Of a stretch of 64,000 nucleotides of DNA, positions 27,960-36,903 are shown piece after piece. The notes beneath the pieces are model-generated. The model was not told where the DNA came from. It ran no database searches and worked only from the letters and a program-made list of their open reading frames with translations. Each line of letters starts with the position of its first letter. Position 1 is the stretch's first letter. The stretch is from NCBI RefSeq assembly GCF_014269205.2, contig NZ_JABWRY020000001.1, positions 3,348,001-3,412,000 of the forward strand. Direction: 5' to 3'. This stretch comes from Pseudomonas kermanshahensis. GTDB lineage: Bacteria; Pseudomonadota; Gammaproteobacteria; Pseudomonadales; Pseudomonadaceae. Made by a program: the position numbers and the translations under genes.

Positions 27960-27996
27960 GGCCCCGCGTCGCTCGCCAAACCAGGCGACGCGGGCC
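27960..27996 (-). terminator. Strong hairpin between aldehyde dehydrogenase and the small membrane gene
   Basis: GGCCCCGCGTCGC (27960-27972) pairs with GCGACGCGGGCC (27985-27996), a 12-bp stem with one unpaired base. No U-tract follows on the minus strand, so it may attenuate rather than stop transcription into the small gene, permease and GMC genes. Confidence 0.45.
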
Positions 27997-28007
27997 AGCC
28001 CTGTACC

Positions 28008-29516
28008 TCAGGGCAAGGTGATCCAGACCGCCTTGGTCTCCAGCAAAAACTCCAGTTGTTCAGCGCCCATGTCCTTGCCATAGCCCGATTGTTTGTAGCC
28101 GCCAAACGGCATGGAGGGGTCCAGCGTGCTGTGGGCGTTGACGTAGACGGTGCCAGCGCGCAGGCGCGGGATCAGCCCGTGGACCTTGCCCAGGTCGTTG
28201 GAATAGATGGCCGCCGCCAAGCCGTATTCCGAATCGTTGGCCAGCGCCAGGGCCTGCTCCTGGGTATCGAAGGGCAAGGTCACCAGCACCGGGCCGAAGA
28301 TCTCCTCGCGGACGATGCGCATGTCGTTGTTGCAGTGGGCGAAGATGGTCGGCTGCACGTAGAAGCCCGGGCCTTCGACCGGCTCGCCACCGTAGTACAC
28401 CTGCGCCCCTTCGGCCTTGCCCAGGGCGATGTATTCCAGTACCCGCTGCTGTTGCTGGCGCGACACCATGGGGCTGATGAAGCAGTCAGGGTCCAGGCCC
28501 GGGGCAATCTTCAGCGTGGCCGTATAGCGGGCCAGCGCTTCGAGGAAGGCTGGGTAGACGCTGCGCTCGACATAGGCACGGGTACCGGCATCACACACCT
28601 GCCCCGAGTTGAAGAACACACCATTGGCGACCGCCTCGGCCGCCGCGTCAAGGTCGGCATCGGCGAACACGATCACCGGCGACTTGCCGCCCAGTTCCAG
28701 GGTCAGGCGTTTCATCTGGTCCATCGCCGCCTTGCCCACCGAGCAGCCCACCGGGGTAGAGCCGGTGAAGCTCAGCTTGTCGATGCCTGAGTGGCTGGAC
28801 ATCGCCGTGCCCACCACGCTGCCGCGACCGGTGACGATGTTCAGCACACCGTCAGGGATGCCCGCCGCCTGCACCAGCTCGGCAAAGCGCAGGGCCGACA
28901 GCGACGTCAGCTCCGCCGGCTTGACCACCACGGTGCAGCCGGTAGCCAGCGCCGCGCCGAGCTTCCAGGCCATGGTTTGCAGCGGGAAGTTCCAGGGCAC
29001 GATGGCCCCCACCACGCCGACCGCTTCCTTGCGGGTATAGGCCAGGTAGTTGCCCGGCAGCGAAGGCTCGACCGTGCGCCCATGAATCTTGCTGGCCCAG
29101 CCCGCGAAATAGCGCAGCGTATCGACGGTACCTTGGATGTCCACCGCGCGGGCCTGGGCGACCGACTTGCCCATGTCGATCGACTCGATCTGTGCCAGCT
29201 CGTCGGCATTGTCTTCTATGAGGTCGGCCAGGCGATGAATCAGGCGCTCACGTTCCAGGGGCTTGAGCTGGCTCCAGGGGCCGCCATCGAATTGCGCACG
29301 GGCGGCACGCACCGCGCGGTCGAGGTCGTCCTGCGTGCCCATCGGGATGCGCGTCAGCACGCCCTCGGTGGACGGTTCGATGACCTCGGCGCTGGCACCG
29401 TCACTGGCCTCGAGCCAGGCACCGCCAATGAACATGCGCTGGGGCTTGCAGAGAAAACGCTGGGTGGCCTCGGAAACGCCGAAGGCCTGCAGGTAGGTTT
29501 TTACCTTGTTGTCCAC
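28008..29516 (-). CDS. NAD-dependent aldehyde dehydrogenase
   Basis: 502 residues, complete ALDH: VPWNFPLQTMAWKLGAALATG, FTGSTPVG, catalytic Glu in LELGGKSP, catalytic Cys in SGQVCDAGT, PFGGYKQSGYG. It resembles PuuC/betaine or aminoaldehyde-type enzymes. 15 bp downstream of the ureohydrolase gene. In the proposed pathway it oxidises the aldehyde made by the GMC enzyme to a guanidino acid. Confidence 0.92.
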   Translation of the reverse strand: MDNKVKTYLQAFGVSEATQRFLCKPQRMFIGGAWLEASDGASAEVIEPSTEGVLTRIPMGTQDDLDRAVRAARAQFDGGPWSQLKPLERERLIHRLADLIEDNADELAQIESIDMGKSVAQARAVDIQGTVDTLRYFAGWASKIHGRTVEPSLPGNYLAYTRKEAVGVVGAIVPWNFPLQTMAWKLGAALATGCTVVVKPAELTSLSALRFAELVQAAGIPDGVLNIVTGRGSVVGTAMSSHSGIDKLSFTGSTPVGCSVGKAAMDQMKRLTLELGGKSPVIVFADADLDAAAEAVANGVFFNSGQVCDAGTRAYVERSVYPAFLEALARYTATLKIAPGLDPDCFISPMVSRQQQQRVLEYIALGKAEGAQVYYGGEPVEGPGFYVQPTIFAHCNNDMRIVREEIFGPVLVTLPFDTQEQALALANDSEYGLAAAIYSNDLGKVHGLIPRLRAGTVYVNAHSTLDPSMPFGGYKQSGYGKDMGAEQLEFLLETKAVWITLP

Positions 29517-29531
29517 GGTACGGTCTCCGGA

Positions 29532-30503
29532 TCAGCGGGCGTTGGCACGCGCGTGGAAGATGAAGCCGATGCTGTTCATCAGCAATTGCGCGGCCAGAAT
29601 CGAAGTCACGCCTGCCGGGTCGTAGGCCGGGGCCACTTCCACCAGGTCCATGCCGACAATCCGCCCCTGGCTGCGTCGGGCCAACGCCTGGATGATCTCC
29701 AGTACTTCGTAGTAGAAGAATCCGCCATGGCTCGGGGTACCGGTGCCTGGCGCGATGGACGGGTCGAAGCCATCGATGTCGATGGTGATGTAGTAGTCGC
29801 GGCCTTCGGGGATCTTTGCCAGCACACCTTCGCAGCCCAGGCGACGCACGTCGCGTACCGAGAGGATCTGCGAGCCGGCTTCGCGTGCGGCATCGTAGTC
29901 GTCCCGGTTGGAGGACGACACGTTGCGGATGCCCATTTGGGTCATGCCGACGATGTGGTCCAGCTCCGAGGCGCGGCGCAAGGGGCTGCCATGGCCGTAG
30001 CGCACGCCATGGCGCTCGTCGACGAAGTCGAGGTGGGCATCGAAGTGCACGATGTGGATCGGCCCACGCCCTTCGAAGGCCTTGATGACTGGCGCATGGA
30101 TCGAGTGGTCGCCGCCCAGTACGATCGGCATGGCACCCGCCGCGAGGATCTGGCGCACGGCCGACTCGATGTTGGCATTGCTGGTGGCCATGTCGGTGTG
30201 CACGATATCGGCGTCGCCGACATCGACCATGCGCAGCTGGTCATCGGTCAGGTAGGTGGCGTCATCTTCGAAGTCGTAGGCACCGGCGTGGCCGAACGAG
30301 AACAGGGTCGATGCCTCGCGGATGCCGCGCGGTCCGAACCGTGCGCCCGAGCGCCATTGGGTCCCCATGTCGTTGGGCGCACCGAGGATTGCCACATCGG
30401 CGTCGATGGCATTCCAGTCGGTGCAGATGGGTGACTTGGCGAAGGTGCAATGCCCTACGAAGGGCAGGTTCAGGCGGCCGGATTCATAACCGTGCTTTGC
30501 CAT
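29532..30503 (-). CDS. Ureohydrolase (agmatinase/guanidinobutyrase family)
   Basis: 323 residues. Manganese-binding motifs of the arginase superfamily are complete: GGDHS, DAHLD and DIDGFDPSIAPGTGTP. These enzymes split urea from a guanidino compound. The ATG at 30503 follows GGAG. First gene of the operon and divergent from a LysR. Agmatinase, guanidinobutyrase and guanidinopropionase cannot be separated by eye; an adjacent aldehyde dehydrogenase suggests a guanidino acid as substrate, as for GbuA. Confidence 0.9.
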   Translation of the reverse strand: MAKHGYESGRLNLPFVGHCTFAKSPICTDWNAIDADVAILGAPNDMGTQWRSGARFGPRGIREASTLFSFGHAGAYDFEDDATYLTDDQLRMVDVGDADIVHTDMATSNANIESAVRQILAAGAMPIVLGGDHSIHAPVIKAFEGRGPIHIVHFDAHLDFVDERHGVRYGHGSPLRRASELDHIVGMTQMGIRNVSSSNRDDYDAAREAGSQILSVRDVRRLGCEGVLAKIPEGRDYYITIDIDGFDPSIAPGTGTPSHGGFFYYEVLEIIQALARRSQGRIVGMDLVEVAPAYDPAGVTSILAAQLLMNSIGFIFHARANAR

Positions 30504-30801
30504 GTTCGGGTTTCTCCACTTATTGTTCTGGTCAGGAGACGGGGCGACTGCTCGACCGCCGTTGCAGCCACTATGGCGGCAGGCCAACGCGGGAAAAATG
30601 CGCAAGTGCAGATGCATACATCGGCCAACCCGAAGTAATCGCCCGCTGCCAGCGGCCAGGCGAAATGCCGGGTGTGCACCGGCAGTCATTTGCAGGTGCC
30701 GGGCATTGCAGTGATCACAGGGGCGTGGTTAGCTTGAAAAAAAACAATGGCCGGACGCTCATATCAGCCAGCGCGATGTGACGCACCGCCAGGAGGCCCC
30801 A
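30504..30801. promoter_or_regulatory. Divergent promoter region, ureohydrolase operon / LysR
   Basis: 298 bp between divergent genes, so it must hold both promoters and the LysR operator. I see an AT-rich tract (TGAAAAAAAACAATGG near 30733) close to the LysR start, and no palindrome strong enough to name as the operator. Confidence 0.35.
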
Positions 30802-31716
30802 GTGATCCAGCTCCACGACGTCGATCTGAAGCTCCTCAGGGTATTCACCACCATCGTCAGGTGCGGTGGCTTTTCTGCGGCGCAGGCCGCCCTCAACGCC
30901 GGCCAATCGACCATCAGCGAACAGATGACGCACCTGGAAACCCGCCTTGGGGTCAAGCTGTGCCAGCGCGGGCGCAGTGGCTTTCGCCTGACCGAACAGG
31001 GCGTGGCCATCCACGAAGCCACCTTGCGCCTGCTCAGCGCGGTGGAAAGCTTTTGCATGGATGCCGACGTGCTCAAGCAGCACATCAGCGGCAAACTCAA
31101 CCTGGGCATCATCGACTCCACCCTGACCGACACCGCCTCGCCTCTGCCGCGCACCACCCAGCGCTTTGTTTCACGTGGGCACGATGCCCACCTGCACATC
31201 TACATCGGCACCCCGGCCGAGCTGGAAGAGCGTGTGCTGGACAGCCGGCTGCATCTGGCCATCGGCCATTTTCCGCTGCGCGTGCCGGGGCTTTCGTACC
31301 TGCCGCTGTACGACGAAGCCCTGGGGCTGTACTGCGGCCGCCGCCATCCGTTGTACGCCAGCAAGGCGGCGAACGGCCGGTTGCTTGAAGAGGTTCGCCA
31401 GTGCCATATCGTGGTGCGCGGCTATATGCAGCAATACGACCTGGAGCAACTGGGCATCACCAAGGCCGCCGCGACCGTGGAGAACATCGAGGCGGCCGCG
31501 ATCCTGATCATTTCCGGTGCCTATATCGGGTTTCTGCCGGTGCACTTCGCCGAGCAGTGGGTGAAAACCGGCGAAATGCGCCGGCTGGGCGCGAACACCC
31601 TGGACCTCACCTCGCCCTTCGACGTGATCACCCGGCGCGGGGTGACACCACCGCCGATCTTGCGGGCGTTCCTTGAGGACTTGAACACCTGCATGCACCA
31701 GGCTGGGGGCGTTTGA
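30802..31716 (+). CDS. LysR-family regulator of the guanidino cluster
   Basis: 304 residues: HTH (GGFSAAQAALNAGQSTISEQMTHLE) and periplasmic-binding-type effector domain. The start is a GTG at 30802, chosen because AGGAGG lies five bases upstream; a GTG at 30778 lacks such a site. Divergent from the ureohydrolase operon, which is the usual arrangement for its target. Confidence 0.9.
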   Translation: MIQLHDVDLKLLRVFTTIVRCGGFSAAQAALNAGQSTISEQMTHLETRLGVKLCQRGRSGFRLTEQGVAIHEATLRLLSAVESFCMDADVLKQHISGKLNLGIIDSTLTDTASPLPRTTQRFVSRGHDAHLHIYIGTPAELEERVLDSRLHLAIGHFPLRVPGLSYLPLYDEALGLYCGRRHPLYASKAANGRLLEEVRQCHIVVRGYMQQYDLEQLGITKAAATVENIEAAAILIISGAYIGFLPVHFAEQWVKTGEMRRLGANTLDLTSPFDVITRRGVTPPPILRAFLEDLNTCMHQAGGV

Positions 31717-31726
31717 GCCCGCAGGC

Positions 31727-32056
31727 TCAGGCAATAACCCGGGCAACCTGCTGCGCGCGAACAAGCCCAGTCGTCACCAGGCCATGAAGCCTTGCCACCA
31801 GCACGGCCCGTGCGATTGGCGAGGTGGCCGGGTCGATAATCCGATACTGGCGATCGCACCACCCGCTGATCTCCTTTAGCCAGCCGGCCTGCAAGACGGG
31901 CTCGGCGTCCAGGCGCTGCAACAGGTAGGCCACTTGCGGCCCTCCACCACGCTTGGGGGAGTTCCACCTGCAGCTCTGCGCAATTCGCGGTGGACCAAGG
32001 CATCACGCAGCAGGGTTGCAGGCTCGGTGTCGACTTCCAGCAAGCGAAAGGCTCAG
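31727..32056 (-). pseudogene. Frameshifted hypothetical gene
   Basis: Two minus-strand frames join into one protein-like reading: RLLEVDTEPATLLRDALV with HRELRRAAGGTPPSVVEG, then after a one-base shift near 31935-31945, VAYLLQRLDAEPVLQAGW ending in RAQQVARVIA at 31727. There is no start codon; a TGA lies just upstream. The product family is not one I recognise. Confidence 0.5.
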
Positions 32057-32086
32057 GTTTCACGGCAGCTGATTTCGGAGCCTGGT

Positions 32087-32158
32087 TCAATTTGCTTCTG
32101 CAGCCAGCTGCCCCTCGATCCAGTCGATGAATGCCCGCGAAGTGGGCGCCGCGTTGGA
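32087..32158 (-). pseudogene. C-terminal remnant of a LysR regulator
   Basis: Minus-strand reading AAPTSRAFIDWIEGQLAAE then AN and TGA is a typical LysR C-terminus (FIDWIEGQL). Everything upstream has been replaced by a REP palindrome, so only about 22 codons survive. Confidence 0.55.
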
Positions 32159-32202
32159 TGGCACGGGCTTCGCCCGTGTTCGCGGGGCAAGCCCGCTCCC
32201 AC
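32158..32202. repeat. Single REP palindrome
   Basis: ATGGCACGGGCTTCGCCCGTG hairpin region followed by CAAGCCCGCTCCCAC ending at 32202. Only one arm of the usual pair is present, next to the LysR remnant. Confidence 0.75.
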
Positions 32203-32264
32203 AGGGAATTGCGTCAGATATTAGGAGTTGGGCCAGAAGCGTTCACCTTCCAAACAGCATGGCG

Positions 32265-32819
32265 TCAGTGAGCTGTTTGCGACAACTTTTGCATCACCTC
32301 GGCAACCATCTCCTGCGTACTGTTAATACCGTCAACCCGCAACACTGCAGACGTTTGCTCTGCCAACCACGCCTCGTGCCACGCTCGGTTGCGCCCCGAG
32401 AAGTTAGGGTCGTCATACTGCGAGGCCCATTCGCGGAAGGCCGTGTGGATTCCGTGCATGTCACCACCCGGTGCAATCCGATCGCCATAGCGCTCTTTTT
32501 CACGCGCGGCCAGCCGCTCAAGGCGAATGGGCGTGGGGGTGACGACGAACACGATCAGGTCGACGTGCGTAAGCAAGGCATCGCCCCACACCATGCAGGA
32601 ACCGGTCAGTACCCAATCTTGGTCACCGAGCTGCTGCTGGATCACTTTCACGCGGTCAGGGACAGGCCGCTTGGTCGTGAAAGGTGGGTCGGTGGGCATC
32701 CAGTAAGCATCGTCGACATCGACATGCCGCGCGCCAAGCACGGTCGCGAGGTTTTGACCCAAGGTGGTCACACCGGCACATGAAGCACCCGTAATGTAGA
32801 TTCGCAATTGTTCCTCCAT
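32265..32819 (-). CDS. P-loop nucleotide kinase-like protein
   Basis: 184 residues. Starts with a P-loop (YITGASCAGVTTLGQNLA) of the adenylate-kinase-like type where the usual Walker Lys is replaced, as in related GASGSGTTT proteins, then DVDDAYWMP and a lid-type region (REKERYGDRI). Probably phosphorylates a small molecule or nucleotide; the substrate is unknown. The ATG at 32819 matches the start of the fold, but the Shine-Dalgarno is weak. Monocistronic. Confidence 0.75.
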   Translation of the reverse strand: MEEQLRIYITGASCAGVTTLGQNLATVLGARHVDVDDAYWMPTDPPFTTKRPVPDRVKVIQQQLGDQDWVLTGSCMVWGDALLTHVDLIVFVVTPTPIRLERLAAREKERYGDRIAPGGDMHGIHTAFREWASQYDDPNFSGRNRAWHEAWLAEQTSAVLRVDGINSTQEMVAEVMQKLSQTAH

Positions 32820-32918
32820 GAATGCACGCCGAAAACGGGCAGCACTATACACCCGACTTGCGCAAGACGCTGAAGCCGACGGCTGGCATCGGGTCAGCGT
32901 CAGGAAGAAATGGCAGGC

Positions 32919-34613
32919 TCAACGCTCCATGACATAAGTACCCGGCGCAGGGCAAAGCGGCCGGTACTTGCGCGAGCCCAGCTTCTTCGGCGGCGCCAGG
33001 CTTTCGCCGGAACGCTGCCCAATCCATTCGCGCCAATGCGGCCACCAACTGCCTTGCTGGCGCTCCCCGGCGTTCTGCAGCCAGGTTTCCGGCGCCTCGG
33101 CGGCGGCGGGCGCCGCGTAGTAGAACGACTTGGGGTTGCCGGGTGGGTTTACCAGGCTTTGCAAGTGGCCGGCATTGGACAGCACGTAGGTCGTGTCCTC
33201 GCCAAACAGCCGGGCGGTGCCGTAGCAGCCTTGCCAGGGGGTGATGTGGTCGGTAGTGCCGCCCACCACATAGGCGCCCACCGTTACCTGGGTCATGTCG
33301 ATCAACTCGCCAGCAATCTCCAGGGTGCCGGGGTTGCTGTAGGGATTTTGCTGGATGAGGTCGAGGTAGTCCGCGTGCAGCTGAGCGGGGAGCCGCGTGG
33401 TGTCGTCGTTCCAGGCGAGAATGTCAAATGCCGGCGGTGGGTTGCCCAGCAGGTAGTTGTTGACCCAGTAGTTCCAGATCAGATCGTTCGGGCGCATCCA
33501 GGCGAACATGCGGCCCATGTCCTGGCCACTGAGCACACCCTTGCGCCGGGAGCTGGCCTTGGCCGCGCGCAGGGCGGACGGCGTGGTGAACAGCCCCAAG
33601 GTGGTGTCGTCAAGCGCCGACGCCGTGTCGAGCACGCACACGGCCCAGGTGGTATTGGCCACTTTGTGGCCCTCGCCACGGGCCGCCAGCCAGCCCAGGT
33701 AGGCTGCCAGGGTGATGCCGCCCGAGCAGGAGCCCCACATGTTCACATCCGGGCTACGGGTAATTCGACGCGCGACGTCCACCGCCTGATCGAGGCACAG
33801 CGCGTAATCGGACAAGCCCCAGTCGCAGTGCTCGCGGGTGGGGTTGCGCCAACTGATGACGAACAGGCTTACGCCGCTGTCCTGTATCCACTTGACCAGG
33901 CTTTTTTCCGGCGACAGGTCGATGGCGTAGTACTTGTTGATCTGCGGCGGCGACATGACCAAGGGCCGGGCAAAGACCTTTTCGGTGGTGGGCGCGAACT
34001 GCAGCAGCTCGAACATTTCGCAGCGAAACACCACCTCGCCCTTGGCCGTGGCGATGTTTTCACCCACCGTGAATGGCGTACTGTCGACCTGCCTCGGGAG
34101 GCCGCGGTTATTCAGCATGTCCTGGCCGAAGTGGCGGATGCCCCTGGCCATGCTCATGCCGCCTGTGTCCACCAATTTGCGCAGCGCCGCGGGATTGGTC
34201 AGCGGGGAGTTGCTCGGTGCCAAGGCATCGGCCAGCTGTGCTGCGACAAAGCGGGCGCGGCTTTTTTCCAGCGGGGCCAGGTCGGTGGCCTCGATGAAGC
34301 GGGTCAGCTCTGCCTGGCCAGCCAGGTAACTCTGCAACAGTGCGCGTAGGAAGGCGTTGGATTGCCAGGCCGGGTCGGCGAAGCGCTTGTCCTTCGGGTC
34401 TGGCGCGATGCTGGTGTTGCCTGCGACGATGCCGCGCAGCGCCTTCAGGTAGCCCCCCACATGGGCACCCGCCTTGAGCGGCGAGGTGCCCACGGCCTTG
34501 AGCAGGTAGCCGGCTGAACTGGCCAGGTCGGCTAAGCGCATGCTGACCAGGGGGTTGCCTGCCAGGGGCTGGCTGGGGGTGACGGTCTCGTTCGTTTGCG
34601 TGGATCTGCTCAT
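32919..34613 (-). CDS. Class II polyhydroxyalkanoate synthase, orphan paralogue
   Basis: 564 residues, alpha/beta-hydrolase fold. The lipase-like box is GSCSGG with Cys at residue 296, the same number as in Pseudomonas PhaC1/PhaC2, plus the catalytic Asp region (GTTDHITPW) and His (SNAGHLQSLV). It polymerises medium-chain 3-hydroxyacyl-CoA into PHA granules. It is not in a phaC1-phaZ-phaC2-phaD cluster, so it is an extra copy, possibly with different substrate preference. GAGC and weak upstream signals; the start follows family length. Confidence 0.9.
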   Translation of the reverse strand: MSRSTQTNETVTPSQPLAGNPLVSMRLADLASSAGYLLKAVGTSPLKAGAHVGGYLKALRGIVAGNTSIAPDPKDKRFADPAWQSNAFLRALLQSYLAGQAELTRFIEATDLAPLEKSRARFVAAQLADALAPSNSPLTNPAALRKLVDTGGMSMARGIRHFGQDMLNNRGLPRQVDSTPFTVGENIATAKGEVVFRCEMFELLQFAPTTEKVFARPLVMSPPQINKYYAIDLSPEKSLVKWIQDSGVSLFVISWRNPTREHCDWGLSDYALCLDQAVDVARRITRSPDVNMWGSCSGGITLAAYLGWLAARGEGHKVANTTWAVCVLDTASALDDTTLGLFTTPSALRAAKASSRRKGVLSGQDMGRMFAWMRPNDLIWNYWVNNYLLGNPPPAFDILAWNDDTTRLPAQLHADYLDLIQQNPYSNPGTLEIAGELIDMTQVTVGAYVVGGTTDHITPWQGCYGTARLFGEDTTYVLSNAGHLQSLVNPPGNPKSFYYAAPAAAEAPETWLQNAGERQQGSWWPHWREWIGQRSGESLAPPKKLGSRKYRPLCPAPGTYVMER

Positions 34614-34866
34614 GGCGGCTCTTGATTCCGGGCACGGTTGTGTGGTGCTCCGACTCTAAGGCAGCCGTGGCTGCGGCCACTTCTCATCGCACGACAGCGG
34701 TTTTTCACTTCATGACGGGGGAGCGATCTGACAGAAAGCACCGGCAAACTCGGTGCCATCCACGCTATGGTCAACACGACTCCCCGAAAGAGCAATCACG
34801 GCTAGGCACCTCGATGCCTGGACACAGGATGCTAGCGCTCACCGCACCTTCCAGAGGCTCCGTTCG

Positions 34867-35736
34867 TTGACTGACTCACAGCACAGCCCTACCTACGCAA
34901 AACGGTTCGAAGCCGTGCTTGCCTACATCGACAACCATCTCGAAGATGACCTGTCGGTGAATGCACTGAGTCGCATCGCCAACTTCTCGGCGTTTCACTT
35001 CCATCGGCAGTTCACGGCGTTCATGGGTGTTCCGGTTTCACGCTATGTGCAACTGATGCGGCTTCGACGCGCGGCGCACCAACTGGTCGCCTCGCCCGCA
35101 ACGTCGGTGCTGGAAGCGGCATTCGGCGCTGGTTTCGAAAGCCCCGAAGCCTTTTCCAGAGCCTTCAAGCGTGCCTTCGGCATGACGCCGAGCGTGTTCG
35201 CCAAGGCCCCGAACTGGCAGGCCTGGAGTGCGGTATTCGTTGTTCCTCATCGTTCCAGGAGTATCACCATGCAGATCCGTATCGTGGATTTCACCGAAAC
35301 CCGGGTAGCCGCGCTCGAGCACCGAGGTGCGCCCGCCCTGGTCGGCGAAAGCGTCGCGCGTTTTCGCCAATGGCGGATGCACAGCGGCCAATCGCCAGTG
35401 GCCAGCTGCCGCACCTTCGGCATCCCCTACGACAACCCCGACACCACCCCAGCGCACGCCTTCCGCTTCGCCGTTTGCGGCGAGATAGACGAGGCTGTGC
35501 AGCCCAACGATTTCGGCGTGCACGAACGGGTTATCCCGGCGGGGCGCTGTGCAGTGATTCGGCATAGCGGTTCGCCTGACTACATTGGCGAAACCATCTA
35601 CCCGCTTTATCGTGACTGGTTGCCGTCGAGCAACGAAGAGCTGCGCGACCATCCGCTGTTCTTCCATTACCTGAGCGCGTACCCGGAAACGCCCTTGGAG
35701 CAATGGCAAACGGATATCTACGTCCCGCTGAAGTAG
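34867..35736 (+). CDS. AraC-family regulator with GyrI-like domain
   Basis: 289 residues from a TTG at 34867 (AGAGG nine bases upstream); an in-frame ATG at 34753 would add 38 residues without family similarity. Two AraC HTH motifs lie in about residues 10-105 (LSVNALSRIANFSAFHFHRQF, VLEAAFGAGFESPEAFSRAFK), followed by a GyrI/BacR effector-binding domain (about 135-289) ending in DIYVPLK. Related proteins (Rob, SbmC fusions) respond to small hydrophobic or cationic ligands. Its 3' end overlaps the convergent LysR gene by 19 bp. Confidence 0.85.
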   Translation: MTDSQHSPTYAKRFEAVLAYIDNHLEDDLSVNALSRIANFSAFHFHRQFTAFMGVPVSRYVQLMRLRRAAHQLVASPATSVLEAAFGAGFESPEAFSRAFKRAFGMTPSVFAKAPNWQAWSAVFVVPHRSRSITMQIRIVDFTETRVAALEHRGAPALVGESVARFRQWRMHSGQSPVASCRTFGIPYDNPDTTPAHAFRFAVCGEIDEAVQPNDFGVHERVIPAGRCAVIRHSGSPDYIGETIYPLYRDWLPSSNEELRDHPLFFHYLSAYPETPLEQWQTDIYVPLK

Positions 35737-36653
35737 GCCGTGCCATGCCCGCCCGGTGCCAGGCCACCGAGCCCCCACCCATGAGCCTCTTCGATAAAGT
35801 GCAGCACTGCACGAGAACGCTCGTCAATCCGTGAAATCAGCGAAAGTTCACTGACCATTTCCGCTTGAGCAAGCGGCACGATGCGGATGCCCGGCATGGT
35901 CAGCCGGGTCATGGTTTCCGGCACGATGCTCAGGCCGATGCCGGCGGCCACCAGCCCGGGAATACTCATCAGCGACGGCACATACATGATGTTCTGCGGG
36001 TGCAACTGATGCTGCCGGCACGCCTGGAGGGTGTGGGAGGTCAGGCCGATGCCGGTGCTGTCCTGGAGAAACACGAACTTTTCGTGGCGCAGGGTCGACA
36101 GGTCCCCGCTGAAGCGGTCGGCCAATTCATGGTTGTCCGGGATGAGCAGGACGAGCCTGGACTGGCTGAATGGGTGGGTGCGCAGACGGTCCGGCAGGTG
36201 GTCCTTGAATACCCGGGCGAAGGCCAGGTCGAGTTTGTGGTCGAGCAACATGTCGAACTGCGCGCGAATCCCGGCGTCGACCAGCGACACCTTGACCTCG
36301 GGGAACGTGCTGAAGTAATGCCGGAGCAATTGCGGCAAATTGGCTTCGAACAATGCCGAGTGGTAACCGATGTTGATTTCGCCCACCTCCCCCCGCTTGG
36401 CACGCCGGGCCGCGGCCATTGCCCGTTCGCTGGCCTCGATGGACTGCCGCGCGTGAGGCAGGAACGCCTCGCCGGCAGCGGTCAACGCCACGCCGCGGTT
36501 CTCCCGCCGGAACAGTGTCAGCCCCAGCTCAGACTCAAGCGTTCGCATCAATTGGCTCAGTGCCGGTTGTGCAATGCCCAGTTGCTCTGCCGCCCGGCTG
36601 AAATGCTGCAGGTCAGCGGCGACCACAAACGCTCTCAGGTGACGCAGTTCCAT
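35718..36653 (-). CDS. LysR-family regulator (CatM/BenM-like)
   Basis: 311 residues: HTH (MELRHLRAFVVAADLQHFSRAAEQLG...) and effector domain (VAAGIGLSIVPETM). The opening matches the aromatic-degradation group of LysR proteins. Divergent from the shikimate-type transporter and dehydroquinase genes, its probable targets. Its start codon is only about 20 bp from a 192-bp inverted-repeat element that separates it from the likely operator at 36867-36903. Confidence 0.88.
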   Translation of the reverse strand: MELRHLRAFVVAADLQHFSRAAEQLGIAQPALSQLMRTLESELGLTLFRRENRGVALTAAGEAFLPHARQSIEASERAMAAARRAKRGEVGEINIGYHSALFEANLPQLLRHYFSTFPEVKVSLVDAGIRAQFDMLLDHKLDLAFARVFKDHLPDRLRTHPFSQSRLVLLIPDNHELADRFSGDLSTLRHEKFVFLQDSTGIGLTSHTLQACRQHQLHPQNIMYVPSLMSIPGLVAAGIGLSIVPETMTRLTMPGIRIVPLAQAEMVSELSLISRIDERSRAVLHFIEEAHGWGLGGLAPGGHGTAYFSGT

Positions 36654-36662
36654 AATCGCTAC

Positions 36663-36874
36663 CCATAAGGCTAATGCCAGTCAGTTAGGGCCAAGGGGGC
36701 CGCTGCGCGGCCCTTCGCAGGCAAGCCAGCTCCTACAGGAATAGCGTATTTCTTGTGAATTTCGCTCACCTGTAGGAGCTGGCTTGTCGGGGCGCCGAAC
36801 CGCTGCGATGGGCTGCACAGCAGCCCCAATTACAGCCGATGACGCTTAACTGACTGGCATTAAACCATAAGGCT
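36663..36874. mobile_element. 192-bp REP-containing element with 16-bp terminal inverted repeats and 10-bp direct repeats
   Basis: TAATGCCAGTCAGTTA (36672-36687) and TAACTGACTGGCATTA (36847-36862) are perfect inverted copies. Inside lies a REP pair (AAGCCAGCTCCTACAGG near 36723 and CCTGTAGGAGCTGGCTT at 36769-36785). The 10-mer CCATAAGGCT occurs directly outside both ends (36663-36672 and 36865-36874), like a target-site duplication. No open reading frame inside, so it would be a non-autonomous MITE-like element. Confidence 0.6.
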
Positions 36875-36903
36875 GGCTTATCTATTTATCGTGATTTCGA
36901 TAA
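36867..36903. promoter_or_regulatory. Tandem LysR-type operator candidates before the transporter
   Basis: ATAAG-N5-CTTAT (36867-36881) and TTATCG-N6-CGATAA (36886-36903) are two inverted repeats of the size LysR proteins use, 118-154 bp upstream of the transporter ATG, in an AT-rich promoter-like stretch. Confidence 0.5.
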
